From Calditrichota bacterium (GTDB lineage Bacteria > Zhuqueibacterota > Zhuqueibacteria > Zhuqueibacterales > Geothermadaptataceae): a stretch of 64,000 nt of DNA. Shown in pieces: positions 55,138 through 64,000 of this stretch. The notes beneath the pieces were generated by a model that saw only the letters and a list, made by a program, of their open reading frames with translations, was not told where the DNA came from and ran no database searches. The DNA is taken from assembly GCA_008501765.1 (NCBI GenBank), contig QQUE01000013.1, positions 1 to 64,000 of the forward strand. The letters run 5' to 3'. The translations under genes were made by a program, and so were the position numbers. How positions within the stretch are numbered: the stretch's first letter is position 1; each line of letters starts with the position of its first letter.

Positions 55138-56538
55138 CTATTTGTTTTTGCGGCGAAACGTCAAGCAATAGTGGTGAAAAGTGTTGCTCACCCAGGCGTA
55201 ACGATAGCCGAATGGTGCAAGCCGCTGATCGTCCTGGCACCAAAACTGTTCACCGCAATAAATGTAATCGTCTTTCAGCGCAGCAACAATATCCCAGGCC
55301 AACGGGTAAATTACGCCTTGTTTTTTTACATTTTTAACGATAACAGTCATGTAGCTGTCTGGTTTTAATTTTTGCGCCACGAGACGATAGACATCTTTTA
55401 GTAAATCGACAAAAGTTTGATAATCGGCAATATTGCCTGCGTCGTGTGGATTTTCGCTGTACCATCGCTGCAGTCCGGCGTCTTTTCTTTTTTTCTGCGT
55501 TTCAGCACCGCGCATCCGCAGCATGTCCCAATATGGGGGACTGGTGATACAATAATCCATCGCTGGAATATCTTTATACGATTGGTGTTTCGCGGCATCC
55601 CCCTGAATGAGTCGGACTTCAGCCGGTTTTTCAAAGCGTGTGTTGGCGATATTGACAAATTCCGGATTTAATTCGATGCCACATGCTTTTCTTTCACACG
55701 ATTTGGCAGCTATCAATGCCGAGCCGGTGCCGGCCATGGGGTCGAGCACCCAATCACCGGGCTGAGTAAAATTTTTTATGTAACGTTCGATAAGATCTTC
55801 GGGGAATTTGGCCGGATGCAAGAGCACGCCTTTTTCCCGTCGCGGAGGGCGATGGACATACCAGGCATCGGGAAAATTATTTGATTTCAGTTCTGCCTCG
55901 GAAGATTCGTTACCATCCGGGACAGGGAGTTCAAAAGTTAATTTTCGATCCGGCTTATTTTCCTTGCGAAAATGCAAAAAATAAGTTACGCTATTCCGGG
56001 GTGCCCAGCCGAATTGTTTTTCTTCCTGAGAATCATCGCTGTTAACCCGGCAGCCGATCTTTTCATCTTTCTGCAGAAAATACTGACTGAACCATTTGGC
56101 GATCTCCCATGCGATGAGCTGGCTTCCGTTTGCAGAATGGAAATTTTTTACCGCAATGGTGATGTAACCGCGATCAACGAGGTGGTCTTGAATCCAATGG
56201 TTTATTGCTTCTATTTTCGGCTTGGCCGACTGAAGTTGCTCGCCGGTTTCCAGATTCTGGAAATCGAGATAGACATAATCAACCTTGTCAGATATTGGGT
56301 GATCATCGACTGAGAAAAATTCACGGGGATCCCTATTTTCGGCCACAAAATTGTTCAGCAGTTGCGGCGGATAAAATGCAATTTTCCCGGGGTGTCCATC
56401 CTGATAGCGTGCTTTTGTGAAAAATGCCACAAATTCTGCAAGTGGATTTTTTTCCAAAATGAACCAGCTTTTTTGAAATTGCAGCCATTGCCGACTTGTG
56501 AGATCATTCATTCTGTTTTTAGGATCGGGGCCATTCAT
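55138..56538 (-). CDS. DNA methyltransferase (N4-cytosine type), with a degenerate duplicated N-terminal half
   Basis: The product is about 466 residues. The C-terminal half has SAM-binding motif I DPMAGTGS (about 266-273) and catalytic motif TSPPYW (332-337), the S/T-P-P-Y form typical of N4-cytosine methyltransferases. The N-terminal half (about 60-200) has a segment YITIAVKNFHSANGSQLIAWEIAKW that parallels YMTVIVKNVKK...LAWDIVAAL near the C-terminus, so it may be a decayed second copy without its motifs. Start at ATG 56538 is preferred over 56511; a ribosome site is weak for both. No recognisable restriction enzyme is adjacent; an unknown gene diverges upstream. It may be orphan or part of a restriction-modification pair. 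Confidence 0.8.
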   Translation of the reverse strand: MNGPDPKNRMNDLTSRQWLQFQKSWFILEKNPLAEFVAFFTKARYQDGHPGKIAFYPPQLLNNFVAENRDPREFFSVDDHPISDKVDYVYLDFQNLETGEQLQSAKPKIEAINHWIQDHLVDRGYITIAVKNFHSANGSQLIAWEIAKWFSQYFLQKDEKIGCRVNSDDSQEEKQFGWAPRNSVTYFLHFRKENKPDRKLTFELPVPDGNESSEAELKSNNFPDAWYVHRPPRREKGVLLHPAKFPEDLIERYIKNFTQPGDWVLDPMAGTGSALIAAKSCERKACGIELNPEFVNIANTRFEKPAEVRLIQGDAAKHQSYKDIPAMDYCITSPPYWDMLRMRGAETQKKRKDAGLQRWYSENPHDAGNIADYQTFVDLLKDVYRLVAQKLKPDSYMTVIVKNVKKQGVIYPLAWDIVAALKDDYIYCGEQFWCQDDQRLAPFGYRYAWVSNTFHHYCLTFRRKNK

Positions 56539-56853
56539 TGAGCGGCAGTCTCCATGAGTTTTAAAATATTTAACGTGAGTTCGATATAAGAAGAAATGGG
56601 ACAAAACGAATTAATTATAGGATCTAGTCCGAAGGCGTCCCGCCGAGGATAACGCACGAAACGCTCGGCGAGACGCCTTCGCTCTATTATAATTGTGCTT
56701 GGTAAAGAATGTTACAGCTTACATCGAACTCATGTTATTTATATGAAATTTAAAAAAAGCGGTGCACTTTGAAAAGTTTGTAGCGTCTCAAAAATCAATA
56801 TTGAAAAGATAATATTAACAAATTTGCGCGTCCAATGCAAGAGTGGGGAAGAA
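56539..56853. other. Intergenic region between divergent methyltransferase and unknown gene
   Basis: These 315 bases contain the large hairpin at 56630-56681. No other structure or coding frame is seen. Confidence 0.5.
56630..56681. repeat. Long intergenic hairpin repeat
   Basis: CGAAGGCGTCCCGCCGAG and CTCGGCGAGACGCCTTCG are 18-base arms that pair with one mismatch across a 16-base loop. Its GC-rich arms differ from the AT-rich DNA around it, which suggests an inserted repeat element rather than a local regulatory site. Confidence 0.7.
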
Positions 56854-57504
56854 ATGAGAGCTAAAGATATTTTGTGCTTGGCTATTTTACCGGAAGATGT
56901 CGAAAAAGCCGTTAAAAAAGTGTGGCATAATCTGGGTTCGCAATCACAAAATTCACTTCTGCAAGAAATAATGCAGGTCGAAGAAAACATATGCCAACAG
57001 AGCGTATTTTTAGCGCTGCGGCGTTTTCTACGTACCCATGGGATCCGGCACATTTCAAAGAATTCAATACGTACAAACAGCATAATAATTCACAATCAAA
57101 TTATCCGGCTGGTTTTATTTCCGATTAATTGTGGCAATTTAACGGTTGCGCAAATTGTCGAATCACCGGTATTTGTTTCGCCGACGCTTTGGGAAACAAG
57201 AGAAAATTATGACTATTTTCTCTTTGTTTTTATCGATACAGCTTTCAACGTTATTCTACGGACGGAACTTGATAAGCTGGTGCAGAAGAAAAATAGCAAG
57301 GACGATTTTCACCTGAAATTTGATGATCATCGAATGTTTATCACAGCGGCCGTAGACAGAATTGAAATGGCGCAGAAATTTAAAGAAATCAGCCGTGGAA
57401 CACGATGTTTGCAGGTTCCCTACGGGCTTGGGGACAATGTTTACGGTGCAGTGAATAAGGATTTGACACCATTTGTCCGAGTGTTTGACTGGCATGGGGT
57501 TTGA
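56854..57504 (+). CDS. Unknown protein divergent from the methyltransferase
   Basis: The product is about 216 residues. I recognise no domain, signal peptide or membrane segment. The central part is a predicted alpha-beta fold with YDYFLFVFIDTAFNVILRTELDKLV followed by FDDHRMFITAAVDRIEMAQKF, then a conserved-looking end with QVPYGLGDNVYGAVN. ATG 56854 has a GGGGAAG-like ribosome site; the upstream extension to 56824 lacks one. It faces away from the methyltransferase across 315 bases, a common layout for restriction-modification pairs, but I see no nuclease motif such as PD-(D/E)xK or HNH, so this remains a guess. Confidence 0.6.
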   Translation: MRAKDILCLAILPEDVEKAVKKVWHNLGSQSQNSLLQEIMQVEENICQQSVFLALRRFLRTHGIRHISKNSIRTNSIIIHNQIIRLVLFPINCGNLTVAQIVESPVFVSPTLWETRENYDYFLFVFIDTAFNVILRTELDKLVQKKNSKDDFHLKFDDHRMFITAAVDRIEMAQKFKEISRGTRCLQVPYGLGDNVYGAVNKDLTPFVRVFDWHGV

Positions 57505-57701
57505 TTCTGTTATTGTCTCTATTCGATTTTAATAGCCGCAATTTCCTGCTTTTTGCACCGGGTTAAATCTGCAGGTACTATTCAAATAAAAACAAATTTT
57601 TATTGGACTTTCTAATAAAGGCACCGTAACATTAAATCATGCACCTAAATAATTCCGGTGGATTCCCCTTGTCAAATTCAGGCATTTGAAGGGATCACAC
57701 T

Positions 57702-60700
57702 GTGCGAAAAAAAATGTGGATTCATTCCTGTATTCTGCTTTTAATAACGCTGGTAGGTTTCAATCAGTCGTGGGCGCAGACACTTGTAATCAATGAGTTT
57801 CTCGCCTCAAATGATTCGGTGAATCTTGATATCGATGGCGAAGCGAGTGACTGGCTTGAGTTGTTCAATTTTGGTGAAGCCACCGTCAACCTGGCCGGAT
57901 TAAGCCTGACCGATGATCCGGCAATACCGGATAAATGGTTGTTTCCGGATCAAGTGATTGAGCCGCAGAACCATTTGCTCATCTGGGCTTCGGGTAAAGA
58001 TTTGAAGCAGGTGGAGCTCCACACAAATTTTAAACTCAATGCTGGTGGCGAATTCATCGGATTGTACGCGGCTGATGGCAGCGCAATCGACTCGCTGACT
58101 TTTACGGATCAATCGACCGATGTCGCTTTTGGCCGGTTCCTGGATGGCAGTAAAAATTGGCAGTTTTTGCCAACGCCAACTCCCGGTGAAACCAATCAAA
58201 CAGGGGGGACAGTTGAAAATTACAAGATCAAGTTTTCGTGGCCATCGAATGTTTATGCCAACAGACTGCAATTGGAAATTTCCACTATTCCTGAAGGTGG
58301 AAATATTTATTTTTCAACCGACTTTAGCCGGCCAAACCAGTTTTCAAAATTATACCAAAATCCATTAGATTTAAATTCCATCACAATTGTACGGGCGCAA
58401 GTTTTTGACGGCAGCAATGCGCGCAGCGAACTTGAAACGCGAACCTACATCATAAATGATGATCCGCAATTACCGGTTGTTTCGCTGGTCACCGAACATG
58501 AAAATTTATGGGATCCCTTTACAGGAATCTACACAAATTATGAGAAAGAAGGGGATGCCTGGGAACGACCGGCGCGCATCCGCCTGATCGAAAATGGTGA
58601 ATCGAAATTTTCAGCCCCCGTCGGCATCCGGATTCACGGAAACAGTTCACGTTCGACCGATAAAAAGAATTTTCGCGTTTATTTTCGTAGTGAATACGGT
58701 GACACCGATCTCGATTACAAACTCTTTCCACAAAAAGAAATTAACACATTTAAACGCCTAATCTTATACGCGCCTTCCGGTGACCAACCTACCGGCGATT
58801 CGAAGTGGAACATGCTGCACGATGTCCTTTCCCACGCTGTTTTTAATGAAATGGACGGCCTTTTTTCAAGCTGGAAACCGGTCTCGCTCTATTTGAATGA
58901 TGAGTACTGGGGGATTTATTGGCTGCGTGAGCATGTCGATAATTTTTACGCTGAATCCAATTTGGGATACGAAGAAGTCGACATGATGCGTTCGAGCCGC
59001 AGGTGGCAGGCCGACGTGCGCGAGGGCGATCGAGCTTTTTGGGATGAAACGCTGGATTATTTTCGCAACCATTCGTTGAAAAATGAAAGCAATTATGCGC
59101 GTGCGAAAAACGAATATTTGGATATCGAAGACTTTACGGATTACCAAATCATAAATATTTTCTCCGGCAATTGGGATTGGCCGGACAACAATCTCGATTT
59201 TGTCCACGATCGCCTCGGCAGTGATGGGCGTTGGCGGCATATTATGTGGGATACCGGTGCGGCGTGGCGCTGGCAATACGATCACCCAACTCTTGAATGG
59301 GCAACCCGGGATACGGTACGCACAGATATAAAATATAACGACAAAGCCGACGTTTTGTGGAGCACACTCATTCTGCGCCGGTTGCTGGAAAATTGGGATT
59401 ATAAATATTATTTCATCAATCGTTTCGCCGATCTACTCAACACAAATCTGCAATCTGATAAAATACGCGATTTAAAGGAGGAACTCGCGGCCTCGATCCG
59501 TCCGGAAATTTCGCGGGAAGCGAAAAAATGGGATGGCGGCAGCCTCGGCACCTGGGAAAATAACCAGACCGTAATCAACAATTTTATCAGCCGGCGGCCG
59601 GCAATACAGCGAGACCACATCAAAAGTGTGTTCGATCTTTCACATGAAATTACGGTTACAATTGCAGAAAGTGAGGGAGATGGGCACCTCATTTTAAACA
59701 CGATCTCACCGCAGGAATTCCCGTGGAGCGGACGCTATTTCGCCAATGTTCCGGTGACAATTGAGGCCGTTCCGGCGCCGGGTTATCTTTTTGCAGGCTG
59801 GTCGGAGATTTCTGATTCAGAAGATTCAATTATTGTCATTAAAAAAAGCTCGAGCTTTTCGGTGAGCGCAAAATTTACACAACAGCCGCAGGTTATTACA
59901 GCTTTGCAGGTAGATTCTGTCACGACAAATTCAGCACAAATCGGTTGGACGACACGCTTTCCTGCTGGAGCTGAATTAACTTTGTCGGCGGATTCATCGA
60001 CTCAAATGGTTTTGCATGATTCAAGTATGGTAATTACGCACACGCTCAATCCAAGTGGATTGGTCGACGGCACCGAATATACTTTTACCCTGAAAATATT
60101 GGATACCGGGTTTGGCAGCGCAACGGCGGAAGGAAGTTTTAAAACAAAACGACTGATAATTCCACCTGAAATTACCAACATTCAAGTTGACAGTCTCATG
60201 GCAAATGCAGCCCGAATAAGTTGGCAAACCGATCAATTAACGCACGGGTGGATCACATTTGGCATAGATTCTTCAATGGAAATGAAACAATTTTCCGAAC
60301 CCGAGACAACCAACCATTCTGCCTGGCTTACTGAACTCAATCCAAAGAGCACTTACTTTTACCAAGTCGGAGCAAAAAATATAGCAACGGATGATTCAAG
60401 CGTCAGTTCTATTTTAAATTTTACTACCTTGACTCCTTCAGCGGTGGCCGGGAATGACAATGCCGGAATTCCACGTAAATTTTGGGTGAGTCAGAATTAT
60501 CCCAATCCGTTTAACATCGCAACAAAAATCCGGATTGGCGTGCCGGAATCCGGTCATTTGCAGGGTTTAATTTACAACATTTCCGGGCGGCTGGTTTCTA
60601 AAATTGTAGACCGGCATGTGCAAGCCGGTCTTTCTGAGATTAGCTGGAATGGTTTGGATGAATCGGCACAGATTGTCGCTAGTGGGTTGTATTTTGTGCG

Positions 60701-60767
60701 CGTGAGATTTGTTGGAAAATCAGGGAAAGAAGAAAACATGACGAGGAGGCTTTTGCTGCTAAAGTGA
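57702..60767 (+). CDS. Secreted CotH-kinase/lamin-tail protein with fibronectin-like domains and type IX sorting domain
   Basis: The 1021-residue protein has a layout similar to the protein at 608-3553: signal peptide (1-25), lamin-tail domain (about 27-130, INEFLASND), FN3-associated segment (about 168-250), CotH domain (about 255-640, IRIHGNSSRSTDKKNF, LNDEYWGIYWLREHVDNFY and IMWDTGAAWRW), InlB-like repeat (about 665-735), two fibronectin type III-like domains (about 740-905) and the sorting domain NYPNPFNIATK near the end. The start is GTG 57702, with GGGA at good spacing; an ATG four codons later is possible. Its kinase substrate, if any, is unknown. Confidence 0.85.
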   Translation: MRKKMWIHSCILLLITLVGFNQSWAQTLVINEFLASNDSVNLDIDGEASDWLELFNFGEATVNLAGLSLTDDPAIPDKWLFPDQVIEPQNHLLIWASGKDLKQVELHTNFKLNAGGEFIGLYAADGSAIDSLTFTDQSTDVAFGRFLDGSKNWQFLPTPTPGETNQTGGTVENYKIKFSWPSNVYANRLQLEISTIPEGGNIYFSTDFSRPNQFSKLYQNPLDLNSITIVRAQVFDGSNARSELETRTYIINDDPQLPVVSLVTEHENLWDPFTGIYTNYEKEGDAWERPARIRLIENGESKFSAPVGIRIHGNSSRSTDKKNFRVYFRSEYGDTDLDYKLFPQKEINTFKRLILYAPSGDQPTGDSKWNMLHDVLSHAVFNEMDGLFSSWKPVSLYLNDEYWGIYWLREHVDNFYAESNLGYEEVDMMRSSRRWQADVREGDRAFWDETLDYFRNHSLKNESNYARAKNEYLDIEDFTDYQIINIFSGNWDWPDNNLDFVHDRLGSDGRWRHIMWDTGAAWRWQYDHPTLEWATRDTVRTDIKYNDKADVLWSTLILRRLLENWDYKYYFINRFADLLNTNLQSDKIRDLKEELAASIRPEISREAKKWDGGSLGTWENNQTVINNFISRRPAIQRDHIKSVFDLSHEITVTIAESEGDGHLILNTISPQEFPWSGRYFANVPVTIEAVPAPGYLFAGWSEISDSEDSIIVIKKSSSFSVSAKFTQQPQVITALQVDSVTTNSAQIGWTTRFPAGAELTLSADSSTQMVLHDSSMVITHTLNPSGLVDGTEYTFTLKILDTGFGSATAEGSFKTKRLIIPPEITNIQVDSLMANAARISWQTDQLTHGWITFGIDSSMEMKQFSEPETTNHSAWLTELNPKSTYFYQVGAKNIATDDSSVSSILNFTTLTPSAVAGNDNAGIPRKFWVSQNYPNPFNIATKIRIGVPESGHLQGLIYNISGRLVSKIVDRHVQAGLSEISWNGLDESAQIVASGLYFVRVRFVGKSGKEENMTRRLLLLK

Positions 60768-61097
60768 AATCCATATTTTTTTGCAAACGTTACGAAGTGA
60801 ATAAAAATCCAGCAGGATTTTCATTACACAGTAATCCAGTCGATAGAGCTGTGGATGGATAATAAATTATGTTAAGCTAATATTTATGCAAAAATAAATA
60901 CTCGATTCAGATATTTAGATAGTAGATATATTTTGTGGAGGATAAACAGGCATACCCGGTGCTTTGCTTCTACCCCCGGCTAAGAAATCGCCAGTTCCTG
61001 CATGTATCCAAATAAATAAAGATCTTTTTCAACCCGGATGAGTAGATCAATTTATTCCTGCCGGTCTGCTCTATCTTTCTTTTTTTAAGGAGAAAGC
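60768..61097. other. Intergenic region
   Basis: These 330 bases between the CotH gene and the first DUF3857 gene have no coding frame, hairpin or repeat. An AAGGAG ribosome site lies just before the ATG at 61098. Confidence 0.45.
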
Positions 61098-63074
61098 ATG
61101 ACAAGCCAAAAGAAATTTATTCATTGGTGCCTTCTGATCGTCTTTCCATTATTAATTTGTTCACAGATAAGTTTTGCTGGTTTAAAAACTAAATGGGGAA
61201 AAGTAGATAAAAAATATTTACGTATGACAGCGTTTGCCCCAGATACCAATGCCGCTGCCGTCAAAATATTTGATATCGGTGATTTGGAAATAGTCGTTTC
61301 ACGCAGGTTTGAACTATACTTTGAACGTCATTACCAAATCAAAATTCTAAAAGATGCTGGCAAAAAATACGCTGACATCGCGATCCCCTATTGGCATAAA
61401 GATAAAATAGTATCCTTGAAAGCACATACGATTCTTCCTTCTGGTAAAAAACATAAAGTGAAGAAAAAACAAATATTTGATGAAGAAAAAAAAGGAAACT
61501 TTCGCGTTAAAAAAGTGACTTTCCCACAAGTCGTACCAGGTGCAATTATTGAAATTCGTTATAAATTACATAGTGATTATATTACAAACCTCGAGCCCTG
61601 GGTATTTCATGATGAAATTCCGGTGCTCGAATCTCGTGTGGAGCTAAAAATGCTGCCCGGATTCACCTACAATGTGAAAGTTGGCAATGATCCTTATCAC
61701 CTTGTTAAAAAGAGTGAGGAGCAATATTCGACTATTTCCTCCGGCAAACCAAGTATCACAAAAAAGTTTGTCTATACGGCAAAAGACTTGCCTGCTTTAA
61801 AATATGAGCCCTATATCAGCACTATGGAAAATTACCGTGCCCGTGTTGATTTTCTTATTTTGAGTTATCGGGATCCCTATACAAATTACGAATTCGCCAA
61901 GGACAGACAAACATTGGTGAATGAACTGCTGGAAGGCACCCATAAAAACTTTCTCAAACCAACAAATGAAGTAAAAGATTTGGTTGCAGATATTATTGGC
62001 GATGAGCCAGTTCGAAGAATTCAGATAAAATTAATTTTTGAGTACGCGCGTGATAATTTTGATGAAGAGATGTCATATAGTGCAGGTGCTTATGTCCGGC
62101 GGAATCAAAAGGACGTAATAAAAGATAAAAAAGCGACGAATTCTGAACGTAATATGTTTATGCTTTCCATGCTACGCGCAGCAGGATTTAAGGCAGAACC
62201 ATTGCTCATTTCTACCTGGGAGAATGGCTGGATCGATCCAGTATTTCCGTTTCTTACACAATTTAATCGCAGCATCGTGGCCATTAAAATGGGATCGCGT
62301 TTCCAATTTTTGGATGCTAGTAAAAAATTGGGCACCATGCACAATTTACCAGCAGAAGACCTAACATTCCGCGGTTTACTTTTGAAAAAAGATGCCGCTA
62401 AAATAGTTCGAATACCCAACAAAGGGATCAAAAGCATGGAAACTGTTCACTCGGTTGTCGACCTGAATTCTGATGGCAGTCTGAGTGGAAAAACGACGCT
62501 TACATCTGTTGGATATGCTGCCTTCAATCGAAGTATAGAATTGCAAAAAGAAAAAGCAGTCTCTGATTTTATAACAGAACAAATTAGTGGAGATATCGAA
62601 GGCTTTGAAGTTCTGGAATGTGATTCATTACTAAAACCAGTACCCAGTGATACTTTGGAAACACAATTCCAATTTAAAACTGGTGAGGTAGCTGAGATCA
62701 TTGATGATGAAATCTACTTGCAACCTCTGCTGTATTTTGTGCAAAATGAAAATCTTTTTAAAAGTGAAAAAAGATATTTTCCTGTTGAATTTGGGTATCT
62801 GGCAAAATGGGTTGAGCTTAATAGTATCAATCTACCGACTAATTTTGAGGTGCTCGAATTGCCTGAAGCGGCGATGGTCAATTGCGAGTTTTTTACTTAC
62901 CGGTACACTATTATGAAAACGCCTGGGAATGAGCGGCAATTGACCGCTACTCGTTTTTTGAAGTTGAAAAAAGAATTTATTCCTGCGAGCGATTATCATC
63001 GTTTGCGCAATTACTGGTCGCGTATTGTTGATGGTGATCAGCAGAAGTTGATTTTGCAGAAACTACCAAACTAA
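61098..63074 (+). CDS. DUF3857 protein with a transglutaminase-like domain lacking the catalytic residues
   Basis: The 658-residue protein has a signal peptide (about 1-28). A DUF3857 domain (about 55-260) contains FELYFERHYQIKIL, TFPQVVPGAIIEIRYKL and EPWVFHDEIPVLESRVEL. A transglutaminase-like domain follows (about 290-410), then a C-terminal DUF3858-like part. In active members the loop reads G-x-C-K-D; here the aligned segment is TNSERN with Ser349 in the Cys position, and the His of FNHV is Arg391 (FNRSIV). It is therefore probably a structural or binding protein, as is common in FCB homologues. An unfinished gene with a related domain follows at 63296. Confidence 0.75.
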   Translation: MTSQKKFIHWCLLIVFPLLICSQISFAGLKTKWGKVDKKYLRMTAFAPDTNAAAVKIFDIGDLEIVVSRRFELYFERHYQIKILKDAGKKYADIAIPYWHKDKIVSLKAHTILPSGKKHKVKKKQIFDEEKKGNFRVKKVTFPQVVPGAIIEIRYKLHSDYITNLEPWVFHDEIPVLESRVELKMLPGFTYNVKVGNDPYHLVKKSEEQYSTISSGKPSITKKFVYTAKDLPALKYEPYISTMENYRARVDFLILSYRDPYTNYEFAKDRQTLVNELLEGTHKNFLKPTNEVKDLVADIIGDEPVRRIQIKLIFEYARDNFDEEMSYSAGAYVRRNQKDVIKDKKATNSERNMFMLSMLRAAGFKAEPLLISTWENGWIDPVFPFLTQFNRSIVAIKMGSRFQFLDASKKLGTMHNLPAEDLTFRGLLLKKDAAKIVRIPNKGIKSMETVHSVVDLNSDGSLSGKTTLTSVGYAAFNRSIELQKEKAVSDFITEQISGDIEGFEVLECDSLLKPVPSDTLETQFQFKTGEVAEIIDDEIYLQPLLYFVQNENLFKSEKRYFPVEFGYLAKWVELNSINLPTNFEVLELPEAAMVNCEFFTYRYTIMKTPGNERQLTATRFLKLKKEFIPASDYHRLRNYWSRIVDGDQQKLILQKLPN

Positions 63075-63295
63075 AATGATGAATTCTGGAAGGATACTAC
63101 GATTTGTAACTGCGATATTGAGAAAATTATCAGCTGGTAATCATAGTATTTGAGATATTTGGTGATGAATTGAGCATATTCCGTTAGTGTTGAAAGCGTA
63201 AACCTGTTTAGATTTCTGCATTGAAATACTGTGTCGGTTGATCATCAATTTTGCTTATGAAAATTTAAACTATAAAATTCACGGGTGGAAGAATT

Positions 63296-64000
63296 GTGAA
63301 ACAAAAATTTTTAGTTATTGCAATGCTAATTTGCAGCTGCACAAATACTACCTGGAGCCAAACAGAAATCGGTTCTTCGCGCATAATTTCCAGTCAACGT
63401 AAGATAATTATTCAGAGTCAGGATAAAATAATCGTTCATGACAAAAAACGAATTGCTATATCTGATGAGGATAAAAAACGTTTTGCCGGGGATCGGTTTA
63501 CGGAATCGAAATTTGCCCAATTGAAGAAGTTTGAAGCCAGGCTTTTATCAGCGAGCGGGAGTAAAATTAAAGTATTGGACAAGAAAGATATTGAAGAAAG
63601 TACGCTCTCATTCTATTCGATTTACAATGAGCATAAAACTAAATATTACAGTTTGCTACACCCCACTCTACCATATATCTGTGAGAAATACAAAAAGTAT
63701 GAGTTGAAAAGCTCATTTTTTCTTCCCAATTGGGATCCGCAATGGGGGAGTATTGATGTTGAGTATGCCTCATTGGAAATTGTTCTCGAATCTCCTGTTA
63801 AATTTAAATATGTAAATATTGGGGCAATCGATGAACCGCAGATATTTCAGGATAAAAAAGGCCATACACATTATAAATGGGAAGTTCGGGATGTGCTTGC
63901 GTACGAAAGTGAATACCATCGCACACCTGAAGCAACCTTTCAAATTGGTGTGAAACTGTTTGCTGAAGAATTTACTTTGGAAGGTTATCAGGGATCGAGT
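63296..64000 (+). CDS. DUF3857-type secreted protein, cut by the window edge
   Basis: At least 235 codons run open to the end of the window. The start is GTG at 63296, followed by a signal peptide (KQKFLVIAMLICSC, possibly a lipobox, although the spacing is not ideal). Later segments YKKYELKSSFFLPNWDPQWG, YASLEIVLESPVKFKY and HYKWEVRDV resemble the DUF3857 pattern of a strand pair, a conserved Trp and a P-x-E region, in the same order as the upstream protein. It is probably a tandem paralogue of it; the missing C-terminus prevents a check for a transglutaminase-like domain. Confidence 0.7.
   Translation, partial: MKQKFLVIAMLICSCTNTTWSQTEIGSSRIISSQRKIIIQSQDKIIVHDKKRIAISDEDKKRFAGDRFTESKFAQLKKFEARLLSASGSKIKVLDKKDIEESTLSFYSIYNEHKTKYYSLLHPTLPYICEKYKKYELKSSFFLPNWDPQWGSIDVEYASLEIVLESPVKFKYVNIGAIDEPQIFQDKKGHTHYKWEVRDVLAYESEYHRTPEATFQIGVKLFAEEFTLEGYQGSS

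Noticed and set aside
56652-56667. A resemblance of ACGCACGAAACGCTCG to the CarH repeat
   Set aside because: It lies in the loop and arm of a hairpin repeat, matches only in part, and has no carotenoid gene nearby; chance is likely.

Overview
The window looks like a piece of chromosome from a Gram-negative bacterium of the FCB (Fibrobacteres-Chlorobi-Bacteroidetes) superphylum, more like the Calditrichota, KSB1 or Ignavibacteria side than a classical Bacteroidetes. The evidence is four large secreted proteins that end in the same roughly 85-residue type IX secretion sorting domain, each with the signature NYPNPFN. Other support comes from signal peptides, lipoboxes and outer-membrane-type proteins, AT-rich intergenic DNA and Bacteroidetes-like versions of the carotenoid, Crp/Fnr and ECF genes. 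No 16S rRNA is present, so the phylum is an inference.

Layout, left to right. 1-145: the 3' end of a 5S rRNA and its terminator, so an rRNA operon lies off the left edge. 178-3553: a zinc-ribbon protein and a large secreted CotH/lamin-tail protein. 3710-10032: a carotenoid locus. The leftward operon crtI-crtB-(unknown secreted protein)-crtZ-fused lycopene cyclase-glycosyltransferase has genes that overlap or abut. It diverges from a B12-binding MerR regulator of the CarH light-sensor type. The intergenic region holds two perfect 17-bp repeats that flank a strong crtI promoter. The predicted product is zeaxanthin or a glycoside of it, made in response to light. 10237-13873: leftward metabolic and regulatory genes (a beta-hydroxyacid dehydrogenase, a Crp/Fnr regulator, a lipoprotein hydrolase and a quinone-oxidoreductase-like enzyme). 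14503-18555: hslV-hslU protease, argF and a FemAB/GNAT-like transferase. 18640-23467: a leftward menaquinone operon, menF-menD-menH-menB. 23826-26900: a STAS protein, then an ECF sigma factor with a membrane anti-sigma candidate and an RseB-like sensor. 27116-35542: an RND efflux locus with one adaptor and two permeases.

35630-45796: a GH114-like lipoprotein, a MazF-type toxin-antitoxin pair with its own palindrome, an outer-membrane-type protein, a beta-propeller protein with a probable alpha-toroid domain, a DJ-1/PfpI protein, an M14 carboxypeptidase and a delta-60-repeat secreted protein. 46143-48553: a TPR histidine kinase and its LuxR-type response regulator. 48714-52932: a CsgG-like protein followed by a very large secreted protein. 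53854-57504: a class I amidotransferase, a stand-alone receiver, an unusual DNA methyltransferase with an apparently duplicated N-terminal half, and an unknown divergent gene. 57702-64000: a second CotH/lamin-tail protein and two tandem DUF3857 proteins, the last cut by the window edge.

The most interesting parts are the light-regulated carotenoid control region and the uncharacterised secreted protein inside that operon. Next come the methyltransferase with its divergent unknown neighbour, the non-canonical ECF sigma cassette, and several families of intergenic hairpin repeats. I see no CRISPR array, tRNA, transposase gene or prophage.
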